Below, piece by piece: positions 1 to 11,172 of a DNA stretch of 64,000 nucleotides; the first letter of the stretch is position 1, and every line of letters starts with the position of its first letter. The notes under the pieces were generated by a model. It saw nothing but the letters and a program-made list of their open reading frames with translations, had not been told where the DNA came from and made no database searches. The stretch is from positions 119,186 to 183,185 of the forward strand of contig NDFF03000149.1 in assembly GCA_002150815.3 (NCBI GenBank), in the 5' to 3' direction. Source of the stretch: Grammothele lineata (taxonomy: Eukaryota; Basidiomycota; Agaricomycetes; Polyporales; Polyporaceae). The position numbers and the translations under genes were made by a program.

Positions 1-649
1 TCACACCCTCTTGGATAATTAGGTGTATCACAAGCTTGTTGCTCTTTGAGATACACCGCACGATATCTTGACTGGCCTGCTTCGAATGGTGGTGCTCACT
101 AAACGTTAACGTGAGCCAATGAGATGCGTCGTAGCGTCTTGCGTCCAAGGCTACCCCAATCGAAGTCAGGTCGGGCACGTCTCAATTGCAAGGCAATGTT
201 GGCACTTTTGAGCCCGAATACGCAGAAAAGGCATACAAGTTTAATTCTGCCTTTACAAGTCCTCATCAGCAAGAAACCCTCAACGTAGGACTCTCCACAC
301 GGAAAAGAGATCTCTGAGCTCGACTGGAAAGACGTGTCTTCCAGGCGGGTACGGACGAAGGCGCCGCCGATTATCATAGACGAGGCACAGATGGAGAGCG
401 CCTCTTAGTATCGTCATGATGAACCACTGTCCAACACACCAAAGCTATCGGGCTGAGTTCATCTGAACTGCTTGCCAGGCTGCCACTCAGTACTCAGTGC
501 TCTGGCCAGCACGTTCCTATACTCAGGCGGCTGATTGTGTTTGTTGGATCCTATTCAAGTGGAATGGCGTCCAGCGCGAGGAGGCCAGGGCGCGGCATTA
601 CTAAGCAGGCCCCGAACCTGTCCTCCTTCCTGTCTTCATCACCCTGGCT
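1..649. other. No gene recognised
   Basis: The left edge holds no reading frame with recognisable protein features on either strand. It presumably contains the promoter of the deaminase-family gene that begins at 650. No tRNA, repeat or transposon signature was seen. Confidence 0.4.
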
Positions 650-2749
650 ATGTCCTCCCCGTCACAGCCAAGCTCTCTGTCCCTCACCCGAATCCTCTCT
701 ATCCTTCTCACCAATTATCCTCTTGGTGACTCCTCTCATGATCATGCAGCCACCCACAAGCATAAGCGCAATGTCGCCCTTTTCAACCATTTATGCGTCA
801 TGCTCACCACCGGCTGTCCCAAAACGGAGGCCGTCGCAATAACCGGTTTCTCTGGCCCCGAGGAGACACACCTCACCATCGCGGTGTCCTCCAGCTCGTT
901 CTCACCCTTGTTGGAGCAAGAATTCTCCATCGATCAACTCACACCTCGAAAGGCCCTCACCGTAGATGAGGTTAAGAATCCGATAATGTACGCTTGCCCT
1001 CGCTACGTCTGCGTTTGTTCACTAATACTTCCCAGTCCACCGAGGGCAGGATTTCGGGTAAGCGATCAAATCCCGGCACTCTTGGATGCTTTGAGCTTGG
1101 CGTCGACTCCCTCACCGACCGGTCCTCAAGGGAGTTGGCTGATCAAGGTGAATGAGTTGATCACTTGGCTTACCTTTCGATGCTCGACCAAAATTGGCAA
1201 CCGCTTCCGGACGGCCGCGAAAGAGTGGTCCACGGAACCCTGGGACCTGATGACGCAATGGAGGCCCCAGGAATGGGAAACTTTCCCAACGGCCAAAATC
1301 TCCCTCACCTCGGGCGACCGCAAATATCTCTACGACGCTACCTCTCAGCGTAGCTCGATTTTTCTCGAAGATCCCGTACCCTTTGACAAGAGCACCGTTA
1401 CGGAGTGGATCCACTGTATTGGAAAACTCTTGAAACATGCAAGAGGGCTTGCGCTTGCCAGCAGATGGACACGGATAATGCTCGTGGGCCTTTCCAATGA
1501 CCTGAAGGCGCTTCACGTTGTCTTGGAGCGTCAAGAAATCCAAGACGTCTTCCTCAAATCGTCGTTAACTTCTTCCTTTATCCCGAAGTTACCTGAAGGT
1601 GTGTCCACCGCTCTGAATTTTCTGATGGTGTACGCTCATAGCAGTGACTCACGATTGCATAGAGCGAGCGCCGACTAGTGGCGATCGGGGCAGCAAGGAT
1701 CAGCCGGGTGAGACAGAGCGCGAGGAAGACTACGTGCAAGAAGACGATGATCTCGAAGGCGACCATGATGAGGACTTTTGTGAGCGCTTTTTTGCATCGT
1801 CACTTCCACGTCTCTATCTGACGATCATCATCTAATTAGCCGACCACAAGCTACCGGATGAGACCAATGGAGAGCACGTCCTTCGGTATCTGCGCACGCT
1901 CGTCGCCTGGCACACTGCCGGGGAAGCAGTCGTGCCACTACTGCGTAAGCTCAAGCAGCCCCTTGAAGTGTACGTCGTCCAGCTGTCAGACCACTCGAAG
2001 GAGGCCGTGAAAGACGCGACCCACCACTTGACCGATGTGATCGATTGGGTGAAAGCTCAAGTGAGCGACTCGGAGGAGCAAGAAAATATCGAACAATGGA
2101 TGAGGGCGCGTGCCTCCGAAGCGTTGAGTGGACCTAGTAAGCCTCGGAAGCCGCGAGTGCACGCCGAAGCGGGTCTGATGGCTTTGTCATCGTACGTCAA
2201 GCAGACGAGCCAGGGTAGTATTTCGTATGTTCCACGAGGGCTACTACCAGCGTTCGACGACGTGCGTACTTTCGTCCCCATGAATGTATCTTGACTTGGC
2301 TTACTCGACATTTGTAGGAGGGCGGGCCAGCGATCGGAGTTAGCAAGAAATGCTGCTATATGTGTTTCTTGCTGTGGACTTCCCTCTACGGTGGTGCGTG
2401 TCACTACATACCTCTGAGCTTAGCATGATCTCGGAGTGAACTGGGCTTTTGCTTTCGCCATTTCAACCCAGATGATGATGCTACACGTGCGTGGGTGCCT
2501 AAGACCCACGGTCATATGGTACCCTGGGACCCACCCTCGTTTGGCATCTCCGATGAGGTCATGGCCAAACTCGCAGCGAGACTCAAGCAGGAGGTGATCC
2601 GTTTAGGTTCACGCCCGAGGAAGGCAACAGCGTATAGCGAAAGTCAACAGTCATCACCGCAGTCTCAGACGGATTTGCTCCCTCCCGATACTTCCGAACG
2701 TGGCGACTATGAAGGCACATTCCTGGAAATTTTTGATGAGGCGGCCTGA
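650..2749 (+). CDS. OTT_1508-like deaminase family protein
   Basis: This is a multi-exon gene of a fungal family related to the OTT_1508-like (toxin-type) cytidine deaminase fold. The N-terminal half (650 to about 1680, one probable short intron near 989-1040) is a helical region without known function. The C-terminal half carries the diagnostic zinc site. HAEAGLM (about 2160-2180) supplies the HxE motif. After an intron (about 2263-2317), PAIGVSKKCCYMC (about 2330-2370) supplies the CxxC pair. A final exon (to the stop at 2749) contains the family-typical THGHMVPWDPP segment. The start is the first ATG of the long frame. Known: these proteins are widespread orphan paralogues in Agaricomycetes with unknown substrate. 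Inferred: an intact zinc centre and possible nucleobase or nucleic-acid deaminase activity. Exact introns, especially at 1600-1850 and 2390-2470, are uncertain. Confidence 0.75.
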
Positions 2750-3960
2750 ATCGCAGCGAGCAGAAGTGGATTTATATGACGGTGGTGGCATGATGCGGGA
2801 AGGCATGGCCACGAGAGAGGGAGGCGAAAGACAACCAGAGTGTGAAACATGTTGTTGTGAGGGAAGGGCAGATGGACGAGGCCCGAACGGAGCGGGCGAC
2901 GCACTAGCGGCGCGGGATAGAGGGAGCGGGATAGGATGCGAGAGATGGAGATGCTGGGAGGCGCCGAGGCCAAATGGGGACCATCTGCGTAAATATGTGT
3001 TGACCGATGTAGCATTTCCACTGGGGTAGAAGCGAGTTGGAACAGTGCCGTGTAATCCTGATGTAACGACGACCGCTGAACACGCCGTACATCTTAATCC
3101 CGCCATTGGTAACCTCGTCGTTCGCACTCTCGACAGCGTTGAGTTCATGTCGATCTCACCCGCCTTACGTCGCTTCCACTGTCTCCCCAGACATGTTGAC
3201 TCTTCCAGGGCACCCTTATCGCCTACGTCTCCTATAGTAAGAAGCCCATGGTAGACGCGTCGGAGACCAGCGCAGTTTGCGCCGAACTCCTCCCTTTCAT
3301 ATATCTCACTGAGGACCCTCCCCCTTGGATGTCTCCAGGGGATCATCACCGCCGGACGCAAGGACAGCATCTCAGGCTGAAATAACCATACAGTGCCAGT
3401 GCGCCCGCCGTCCTTCCGTCCGGAGCTCATGGACGACCACCGCTACACTGTGTACGCGCTCGCCTAGACCGATGATTTTGAAGATATCGCGCGGGCGGCC
3501 GAGCGTAGAAAACTTAACCTATCCTCAACCCACTTTGTTCCGTCGATACGCGTACATCTCCTACTAATGATTTCTTCTCCGGTGAAACGTACTTGGAAGA
3601 TACTGGCTTCATTCTGTATGCATTACATGAGGAATTCGTCGTAGATAGCTAGGCGGAGTCCCTATCATCAGGCATAATTACAGTCCGAAATGTGTTGCAA
3701 GAACGTCGTGGGATATGGTACTTATGAAACTCTGCGTAATGTGCGTACTCGCTCGCTGTCAATGCTCGAGGACAATCTCCAGTTTCGGGAAGTAGGCGTA
3801 GACAAGCTCGCCTCTATAGTCGACAACCCTGCGGTGCAGGGAAACGATCCGAATAGTGTCCAGCCTGGGATTGATCTTCCAGCAGGTCCATCGCTTGTCC
3901 TCATCATGGCCAGTAATCCACTGGTCTAGGTTCCTCTCTTTCTAAGATCGGCGACACTTG
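2750..3960. other. Unassigned region with exon-like open stretches
   Basis: No complete gene could be built. Short open stretches on the + strand (about 3190-3360, 3400-3465, 3466-3560, 3690-3929) have protein-like composition but no start, no consistent splice chain and no recognised motif. They may be remnants of a decayed gene downstream of the deaminase gene. The long minus-strand frame at 2654-3430 overlaps the deaminase's last exon and is rejected. Confidence 0.3.
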
Positions 3961-4530
3961 TCAGCAACGTAAACGGAAAGAGGAAGAGGCACTTACCAGC
4001 GAATCGAACCATATAAACAGGTTCCAGACTATGAATGCAAGGAATTGCCCAAGCTCAGGAGCTACTGCGGGCAGAGTCAACGAACGGTAGGACGGGGGAA
4101 GGGTCCTAACCTGATTCAGAAAGAGGTGTGTGAGTTGACGGATCTCTTGAAACAGTGCAACACTCACATAAGGGCAGTCGAAACCAGAGCGGACCAAAGC
4201 AGGTCCAAGATCCAACCTGATGCCAGTGTTTCCACCAATAGTTCTCTCGATCGCCGTTTGGACATTCATGTCTAACGCTGCCTGCAAGGCCTCTTGGCCA
4301 GTCATGCCATGTAATACAGCGTAGCCACGCTTGCATGCGTTGTAGCAGCCAACAAGCTTTGACATCGGGAGGCCGTCTTCGAGACCCGGAACACTCCCTT
4401 TCAGACGGCACTCCCATGCGTCGGCGTTGGAAGGAACGTCAGTGGTGATGACGAGTGAGACTATAACACGAAGTAAGAGAATGATTGGTGAGGGGATTGA
4501 TTGAAGCCACATACAAGGGTTAGTCGGCAT
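3961..4530 (-). CDS. Hypothetical protein with hydrophobic N-terminus
   Basis: An ATG-initiated frame of 189 codons. Residues about 8-30 are strongly hydrophobic (IILLLRVIVSLVI), consistent with a signal peptide or membrane anchor. A cysteine-containing middle part follows (ECRLKG, CYNACKRG), then a second hydrophobic stretch near the C-terminus (FLAFIVWNLFIWF). A TATAAAATA element lies about 95 nt upstream on the same strand. The 3' part may instead be spliced or end early: a GT...CCCGCAG pair near 4066-4112 would lead straight to a stop. No family was recognised. It is reported because of the start context, promoter element and composition, but it may be wrong. Confidence 0.35.
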   Translation of the reverse strand: MPTNPCMWLQSIPSPIILLLRVIVSLVITTDVPSNADAWECRLKGSVPGLEDGLPMSKLVGCYNACKRGYAVLHGMTGQEALQAALDMNVQTAIERTIGGNTGIRLDLGPALVRSGFDCPYVSVALFQEIRQLTHLFLNQVRTLPPSYRSLTLPAVAPELGQFLAFIVWNLFIWFDSLVSASSSFRLRC

Positions 4531-4625
4531 GGCTGCTAAGGCGGGGAGCTGGAGTGTACGCTGGATGGAGCAGATGCTGTGGAAGGTTGTGGGGCAATGA
4601 TGCTCGGCCTGAACATCTTGGGGGG

Positions 4626-4634
4626 TATTTTATA
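4626..4634 (-). promoter_or_regulatory. TATA-box candidate
   Basis: On the minus strand this reads TATAAAATA, about 95 nt upstream of the ATG at 4530. The position fits a fungal TATA element for the hypothetical gene 3961-4530. Confidence 0.35.
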
Positions 4635-4639
4635 AGTGT

Positions 4640-5955
4640 CGTGGGTGAGCTTTATCTCGGATCCTAAAGCTTCACGCCGTCGAGAGCCCCTCGGGACCAA
4701 AAGTATTCTGGTCGCTCTGAAGAGAAAAATAAGCGAGAGCCACAAGCCGTCAGTGGCCAAAGTGACGGTGCGTGGCTAATGTCTTACCATCGCGTCAAAT
4801 TAAGTTCAAGGGAATCAAAGCGTCCCGACTGATTCTGGTTCATTGGCCGCTTACCGTGGTGGCACAGCCAGTCTCCGAGACGGGTATAGATAAATCGACA
4901 CAGGACAAAGCAACTCACGACGTGAAGGCTCAAGCAAAACGAATGAGTCGCTACTAGATGGCTGAAACATGCATCGGTTACTCTTCTAGGCCATAGAGAC
5001 GTTGGTCTCATCGCCGTCTCAACTTGCAGGGGATCTGCATCACCGGTCGGTGATTCGGAAAGTGAACTTGAATAGAGCGCAAGCAGAAGTCGGGAGTACC
5101 AACCGGCCAGAGCCAACTTGAAGTCGACAGTTGCTTGCCTGATTATACCGGGCGTTAGCACCGTGGATCTAGCGGTAAGCTTTGGCTGCGACGGCTCAAG
5201 CTCCCGTTCTCAATTTGAAACAAGACGATCATGAGCCGCTGACAAGTGGGAGAGCCTGGTTGAACGTCGATGAACGCCGACAGGCGTGCCGCCCGCGGTC
5301 GATGCGCCACGCCCGAGAGGCTTGTGAGAGCGTCTATCGAAGGAGAAGCCGTCAGTTCGAACCCCAGAGCTGCAATTACTTCGCACTTCAAACATTGTTG
5401 ATATCAGCCTGTAGATGCTCCTTCCTCCCGTTACTCGGCGAGCGATATCCAAACGTCCATGGGTAGCCTAAGGTCTTTGTGAGTGCAATGAACGTTTAGG
5501 TGTTCGCTACTTAGAACTTACTTTCGTCTTGGTGGTACTACGCGAGCTGAGAGAACGAAATCTGCACGGCAGCCCGATACGTCGAGAGCCATGCGGTAGC
5601 CGCCTCAGTAACAGCACGTCAGGAAATAACATGTCATCGCCAGGATGCCATCTCTATACCGGTCAGTAAGTACACAAGTTGAAGTAGCGCGAAGACACCA
5701 GTTCCTCGCCCCACTCTACGCAGCACTCCCGATCCCGAGCCACTGCAGACGCGTGGCCTTCCCGTTCGCCGCGCCTTTCTCCGCCCCGCTGAAGCTCTTC
5801 CCGCGTCCGCGTCCGTACAACCCGTCCGAGGGCGGCAGGCGTGCGGTGCCGATGGACGTCGACAGCCGCTTGATGACCCCGAGTCCAAGCTTGGGCAGAC
5901 GCGCGCGACCGGTAGGCTTCGGTGGGAGCTCGTTGGTGTCCTCGGTTACCGGCGC
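4640..5955. other. No gene recognised
   Basis: About 1.3 kb with overlapping short frames on both strands, none with a recognised domain or coherent splice chain. A minus-strand frame (5716-6192) is open and ATG-initiated, but it overlaps the RING-like fragment on the other strand and has no recognisable feature. Confidence 0.3.
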
Positions 5956-6326
5956 TGGGTGTATGCGGAGGGAGGGCCGTTCGGGTGTGGTGCGATACGA
6001 GGTGTCGAAGAAGTCGCTGTGCTGGATGAGGACGAGGTCTTCCAGCTCACGGAGGAGCGCGGACGTGCCCCAGCCTCTGCGCCTACTGAGTTGTGGGCAC
6101 GTGCCACTGTTCCATGTATGCGTTCGCTTTTCCCTCAGCCTAGGAGTCTGTTCGCTGATCGCTGACGCGTCCACTCTCTTTGCAGAAACCATGCATCGAC
6201 AGATGGCTCACGCGGAGATTGAAGCACGGCCGCTGGTGCCCGATGTGTCCCCAAGCTGTGATCCCTCCTCCGCCCGCGCGGACGGGCGCAGGCGAGCGAG
6301 GGTGGAGGTTCTGGAGGCGCATGTGA
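5956..6326 (+). pseudogene. Degenerate RING-H2 finger gene fragment
   Basis: The C-terminal half of a RING-H2 domain is visible. PLRLLSCGHV (about 6084-6105) leads to FH just before a donor at 6116. A 70-nt intron (6116-6185) follows, then an exon beginning KPCIDRWL and reaching CPMC before a stop at 6324-6326. The layout and intron position match the intact RING gene 2.3 kb downstream (CGHVFH | intron | KGCVDRWL ... CPYC). Two things look broken. CxHxxH has become CxHxxxxH by a two-residue insertion, and no first CxxC pair exists in the same frame upstream. The acidic upstream stretch (about 5995-6080) sits in another frame. It is probably a decayed tandem duplicate. A functional gene with missed exons is less likely. 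Confidence 0.5.
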
Positions 6327-7161
6327 GTGACCTCGTATCTGGCTCGGTCTGTTTCATTCTCGCGTTCTGTCATCTGCTTTCATGGTCTGTATGCTGTTGT
6401 CGTCACTTAGCGTATCTCTGTTCACCTCGATGCTTGTACTACTACATTTACCATAATGTCTTGAATAAAGTCTTCGGATTTCCGCATACGCCCGTGGGCG
6501 AATCTCATCACTTGAATCCCTCGGTGGATCTTCGTTCCTGAAATTGGGTTTTCTATTGTACGTGCCTGTTCGTTCACCATCCTTTCCAATGTGTACTGAT
6601 TCTGGATTATATGTAACTTAGTGAGTAGGACCGCACGCACGGGAAGCCTACCTAAAGCAGCCGTCTCTTTGTCAGTTTAGACTCGGACGGCTGGGGCTTA
6701 CGCACAGAACCTCCTGCCTTACAGAACCTTCTTTGCTTTCGGTGTTATCGCGGTCGTCAGGCACCGCCGAGGAACTCGTTTCAGCAGGCCGTCTTTGGGT
6801 GAGTGGACCGTTATAACGATAGCACGGCCCTTTCCTGATCGAAATTGTGTCCCCACACGGACAAACTATATGAAGGCGTGGAGTCGCGGCCCAGTCATCC
6901 TTTGACAGGTTTCTCTTCGAGCTTTCCACTGAGGTGCTTCTGCACGCAAAAAGCAGGCCTCGTACCGATTGAAAAAGCTCCGGATTCTCAGAGTGCCACG
7001 AGGGCCTCGCCGCTCAACCGAGAAGGTTGATGATGCCCTAATCTTCCGGACAGGTCCTGATGCCAATTAGAAGCGTCGTGGAGTTCGCCGAGGCAAACCT
7101 TGGCCAGCCCGGCTTATAACCATGCTGCTCTCGACGCCCGAAGGTTCCCCAGGCCTCCAAT
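6327..7161. other. Intergenic, no gene recognised
   Basis: Region between the RING fragment and the intact RING gene. Only short overlapping frames occur; several have no ATG start. It should contain the promoter of the RING gene at 7162. No strong TATA element was noticed. Confidence 0.35.
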
Positions 7162-8834
7162 ATGCCCACCCACGCTCTTTCATCTTCTGCGGGCGACCCC
7201 GCCCCACCGCTCGCTAACAATACTTCTATTCCTCAGAACGTGTCCACCGCTGAGTCCGATGCCGCCCTGTTGCGCGCACTCCTCGGTTACGACCAGGGGA
7301 AGCCTTCTGTCCGAGTCGACAAAGCCGAGCACGACTGTGACCTGCTTCGCTACACCTTTGTCCTCACAGAGGTCGGTCTCGCACCATACGCCCCCGAATG
7401 CCTGCTCACATCGTTCGGAACTCCTCAGATAGTGTTGATCATCATGTTCACCGCGATGGCTTTTGCCCCAGAGCTCACCGACCCGGACGTTTCGCCGCAC
7501 ACGACGCTCGTCAATTGCACTATCCCTTTTAGCGTCCTCAACCTCGTCTTGCTTGGGAGGCTCATTGTCAAGTACGGGGTGGTGGCATACGTGGTGCACC
7601 GCCGGGAGAAACGGTATGGGTTTCCTCGATCTTGAATTCAATTTCTCATATTCGTGCACCCAACAGGCGTCAGCACAACTCCGCCCGTCCCCGAGAACGT
7701 CCCAACCACCCTTCAACTCTATGGGTGAGTGTGATAAGTTGCCGTTTCTTCACAATATGTCTTGCCGAGCCTGCTCGATGCGGGCCGGGGACTCTGATAT
7801 ATTATGAACACGATGATTTATCAGATTACTATGTGCGTGTAGATATCTTTGTGAGCCACATGAGTCTGACGTCGTTAACAGTGTACTCGATTGCTTGTTT
7901 GTTGGGGCGTGGCTCTGTTCTGCTGTGTTGCAGCTCGCGAGAGCTACCGGCCCCTGCGGCGCCAACGGCCTTCTCGCGGTGTGCGCCACAATAATCGTAC
8001 TCATGCTCGAGGCTTATTACGCAGTACGTCCTCCAATTTTATTCTACCAAAAGACCCTTGGAATCTACTCACCGTACGGACCTCCCTCTCTCAATCAGGT
8101 TACCGAACTGGGAGCTCAATTTTGGTCGTTGTGCTGTCCCGACGTCACGGTCCGACCCAGCGGTACTCACGACGCCTGCACGTCGCATGCGTCCACGCGG
8201 GGCATCGCGCCCCGCTCTCGCGCCAACTCTCCGACACCTGGCGCCCGTGCCAATGCGCGCACCCCAACGCGGCTCTCGCCCGCCGAGGTCGCGCGGATCC
8301 CGCTCGTCTCCTACGCCCCGCCGGCGCGGACGTCCCTGGCCATGGGGTTCGCGGACTTCGTCCGCCTCTCAGTGTATGCGTTCACGGGAACGGGCGCAGG
8401 TCCTGCCAGTCCGGACTCGAACCCCGACGTGGAGCTTGGGGAGGCGAGCCACGCCCAGAAGATCGTCCGGCTCCCCGCGCACCGCGCCACGTGCACCATT
8501 TGTCTCGTCGACTTTGTCGATGCGACGAGGGCGACGGCGACAACCCCGGAGAGTCCCTCGGTCCAGGAGTCCGAGTCCGGTCACGGGGAATCGGAGGTCG
8601 CGAGCAAGAGCTCGGAGCCGCTCCGTCTCCTGGCGTGCGGACATGTCTTCCACGTGCGTCCTCCTTTTGAGGTTAACTTCTGTGTTTGAGACGCGAGCTG
8701 ACTCTCACGCTCGGCCGGGCTTGCAGAAGGGCTGCGTGGACCGCTGGCTGACGGAGAACGCAGGTAGCTGCCCGTACTGTTCTGCCCCCGTTGTCGTCAC
8801 GACGGTCCCGCCCGCTGCCGCCGCTCCTGTCTAA
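7162..8834 (+). CDS. Multi-span membrane RING-H2 E3 ubiquitin ligase
   Basis: Likely exons are 7162-7613, 7674-7724, 7882 to 8653 (with a probable 75-nt in-frame intron at about 8022-8096) and 8727-8834. Two hydrophobic helices lie in exon 1 (around IVLIIMFTAMAF and VLNLVLLGRLIVKYGVV). Two more lie in exon 3 (LFVGAWLCSAVLQL and LLAVCATIIVLML). A long Ser/Pro-rich linker leads to a C-terminal RING-H2: CTIC, then after an acidic insertion CGHVFH, an intron, KGCVDRWL and CPYC. All eight zinc ligands of a C3H2C3 RING are present. Known: such proteins are membrane-bound ubiquitin ligases. Substrate and compartment are unknown. Choosing the acceptor at 7673 rather than 7666 keeps the frame and yields a smooth third helix. 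Confidence 0.8.
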
Positions 8835-9251
8835 TCTGTTGGCGAGGTGTCTATGGCAGGCGTATACCCGTAGTGGGCTGGATGGTTGTTGGCCATCGGT
8901 TTGCTAACCACTGTCGTTACTTCTTGGGTTCCTCTCGCCTCGTGTACGTGTCCCGGTCGTGCCCTTCGTGTGTCGTGCCGTTCCTGGCTGGTACTCTGCG
9001 GTGCAGGGCCATCTCACTCATTGAATATCGTGTACAACAATTGCCCCATCTATTGCCGACTAGCGGCAAGCCCAACACATTAAGCAGTAGTGTTCTCTAT
9101 GTAGATAAACCGAAGATATGCTCTACGCGGCGCAAGCACACGCCAGACCCGAAGAAAGCAAGGTAGATAGCCCAAAGATCAGCATCAAGTCAGCAGTTCG
9201 CCCCCTCTGCCCCGTCACCCCGTCACTTCCACCTGCCCCACCCTCTTCGGC
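8835..9251. other. Shared 3' region of convergent genes
   Basis: Lies between the stop of the RING gene (+) and the stop of the F-box gene (-). No separate gene or repeat is seen. Confidence 0.5.
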
Positions 9252-10595
9252 TCAAATGCACGACACCTCCACCGTCCCCCTCTCCCCAAACCTCCCCATC
9301 CGCTCCCCCACCTCCCGCCTCACCTTCTCCCTCTCGCCCCGCGCGTCCGCCTCCCCCTCGCAGCCCACGTAAAAGCGCACGGCGAGCCCGCGGAACGCCT
9401 CCGGATCTTCCTCCGAGGCGAGCGCGCCGTCGATGCGCGCCCAGTCGAGCGCGTCGAGGTCCCCGAGGGAGGAGAGTTCGAGCGAGAAGGAGAGTTCGCG
9501 GAGGGTGTGTGGGGGGAGGCGGGAGAGGAGGGCGGGGACCCAGGGGAAGAGCCGTGTCGGGCGTGTGGGTGGGACTGAGGGTAGAGAAGGAGTTGGGGCG
9601 GAAGAAGAGGTGCCGCGGAGGTCGAGCCCCCCGAAGTGGAGGGAGCGGAGGCCGGTGTTGTGTGCGAGGTTGATGTCGTGTGCGAGCGCGCCTTCGTCAT
9701 CCGCGTCTGCGTCTGCGTCTGCGTCTGCGGGTGCGTTGGGTGCGGGCGGGTTCGTAGGAGCGGCGGGGGCGGCGGAGCCGGCCTGCGCAGGGAACTCGAT
9801 CTGCAGAGACTCGAGGGAGGCGCCGCTCGCGCGGAGGAGGTCGCCGAGGGGCTTGGTGTCCGCGAGCTCGCGCCAGCAGAGCTGGACGGCCTGCAGGCGC
9901 GGCTCGTCCGGCCGGCGGAGGAGCCATTCGGTCACGAGCGTGGGGGAGGAGGTCGGGTCGAGGAAGAGGTAGGAGAGCTGCATTCGGCTATGTTCTGCCT
10001 CCGGAGGGAGGATGTCAAAGGAAGACGCGGGGGAGGAGGGGTCGTCGAAGGGAGCAGGGGAGTCGTGCTCCCATGAGACGGCCTGGAAGTAGAGCTCGCG
10101 GAGGGCGGGGAAGGCGGAGAGGAAGGCAACGACGTCGCGCGAGGCGGCGAACGCGACCTCGAAGAGGAAGAGCTGGTGTACGGACCTGGCCATCCCGGTG
10201 AGCGCGGCGCGCGTCTCGGCGCGCAGCGCGTGCCAGCGCACTCGCGCCAGCGCGAGCGTGGACACGCGCGTGAGGAGGGGGAAGAGGTCCGCTGCGTCGT
10301 CTACCCATCCGTCATCCGCATGGGGCGCACCGTCGGGCGTTGTGCCGGCGTGTTCGGCGTCGAAGGAGAGCTTGCGAACGCAGGGCGCGACGGAGGGTGC
10401 GGAGTGGAGGAGAGTGCGGAAACGGGCGACGTCGTCGGCGCCGCGGAGGCGGACGTTGCGGAAGAGGTGGAAGCGGCTCGCGGGGAGCCAGGCTTTGCAG
10501 GTGAGGCTGCACGCGCGGAGGGCATCGAGGTCGTCCCAGAGGTAGTCTATCGTCTCATCGCAGAGCTCCGGGGGAATTCGTGCGCTCAAGGACAT
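9252..10595 (-). CDS. F-box protein, single exon, leucine-rich C-terminus
   Basis: A 447-codon uninterrupted frame. The N-terminus is an F-box (IPPELCDETIDYLWDD, then ACSLTCKAWLPASRFHLFRNV, residues about 7-50). It is followed by degenerate leucine-rich segments typical of basidiomycete F-box/LRR proteins. Known: the F-box binds Skp1 within SCF ubiquitin ligases and the C-terminus selects the substrate. The substrate cannot be read from sequence. A run of alternating Asp and Ala (about residues 289-299, encoded by a GCGTCT repeat at 9702-9730) forms an acidic low-complexity insert. The ATG at 10593-10595 starts directly before the F-box. Confidence 0.85.
   Translation of the reverse strand: MSLSARIPPELCDETIDYLWDDLDALRACSLTCKAWLPASRFHLFRNVRLRGADDVARFRTLLHSAPSVAPCVRKLSFDAEHAGTTPDGAPHADDGWVDDAADLFPLLTRVSTLALARVRWHALRAETRAALTGMARSVHQLFLFEVAFAASRDVVAFLSAFPALRELYFQAVSWEHDSPAPFDDPSSPASSFDILPPEAEHSRMQLSYLFLDPTSSPTLVTEWLLRRPDEPRLQAVQLCWRELADTKPLGDLLRASGASLESLQIEFPAQAGSAAPAAPTNPPAPNAPADADADADADDEGALAHDINLAHNTGLRSLHFGGLDLRGTSSSAPTPSLPSVPPTRPTRLFPWVPALLSRLPPHTLRELSFSLELSSLGDLDALDWARIDGALASEEDPEAFRGLAVRFYVGCEGEADARGEREKVRREVGERMGRFGERGTVEVSCI
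9702..9730. repeat. Coding hexanucleotide microsatellite
   Basis: About four to five tandem copies of GCGTCT on the + strand, inside the F-box gene on the - strand, encode an (Asp-Ala)n run. Being a multiple of three, length changes would keep the frame. Confidence 0.7.
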
Positions 10596-11054
10596 TATGG
10601 GTATCGTCCTGCTCTCCCGTTAGGCGTCGGAAGAAGGGCTCATAAATCATCAAACGACTCACTATTAAATACGGGCGAAACCTCAGCTAAGAGAGAGAGC
10701 GCGAAGGGACGGAGAAGGGACGGAGGAGAGGTGCTATCGATAGCAAGAGGTTGTGGCCGAAGGAACTTATACCGACCGCACACCCGGAGCGGTGAGAAGC
10801 GTTGATGGCCGCCGGAGAAGAGCTGGAGAAGAGTCGCGGGGTACCGGCTCGCTCCTACACATTCTGGGGCAATTCTGGGGTGATAGATATGACCGTTCAT
10901 TGGTTCGGAGGGTCGGGCGATATGAAGGGAGTGGGAGAATCCTGAAACACTCTCAAAACACTTTGCACCCCTCGGTGGCGCGGTGCTGGGGGTCAACCTA
11001 GATTAGGCTCGAGGCTGAAGGGTGTATGAGCACGTTTGTGTTAAGAAGAGGTAT
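10596..11054. other. Intergenic region upstream of tRNA
   Basis: Contains the promoter side of the minus-strand F-box gene and the 5' flank of tRNA-Tyr. No gene is seen. Confidence 0.45.
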
Positions 11055-11168
11055 CCTTCGATAGCTCAGTTGGAAGAGCGCGAGACTGTAACTGGATAAC
11101 TCCAACCGGGGGCGAGCACTTGTTCCCGGGTCATCTCGATGTCGCTGGTTCGATCCCGGCTCGAAGGA
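11055..11168 (+). tRNA. tRNA-Tyr (GTA anticodon) with 41-nt intron
   Basis: The acceptor stem CCTTCGA pairs with TCGAAGG, followed by discriminator A. The A-box (TAGCTCAGTTGG) and B-box (GGTTCGATCCC) are present. The anticodon stem CGAGA/TCTCG encloses loop CTGTAAA with anticodon GTA at 11088-11090. An intron of 41 nt (11092-11132) interrupts after position 37, the canonical site for eukaryotic tRNA-Tyr introns. The 7-nt acceptor stem pairs perfectly. Confidence 0.95.
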
Positions 11169-11172
11169 CTTC

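Noticed and set aside
2654..3430. 258-codon minus-strand frame
   Set aside because: Overlaps the last exon of the deaminase gene and has no recognisable motif. Composition is that of a GC-driven shadow frame.
5280..5375. GTTCGAACCCC stretch resembling a tRNA B-box
   Set aside because: No matching acceptor stem, A-box or anticodon arm around it.
5716..6192. 158-codon minus-strand ATG frame opposite the RING fragment
   Set aside because: No domain. The opposite strand carries a recognisable half RING with a proper intron, so this is more likely antisense.
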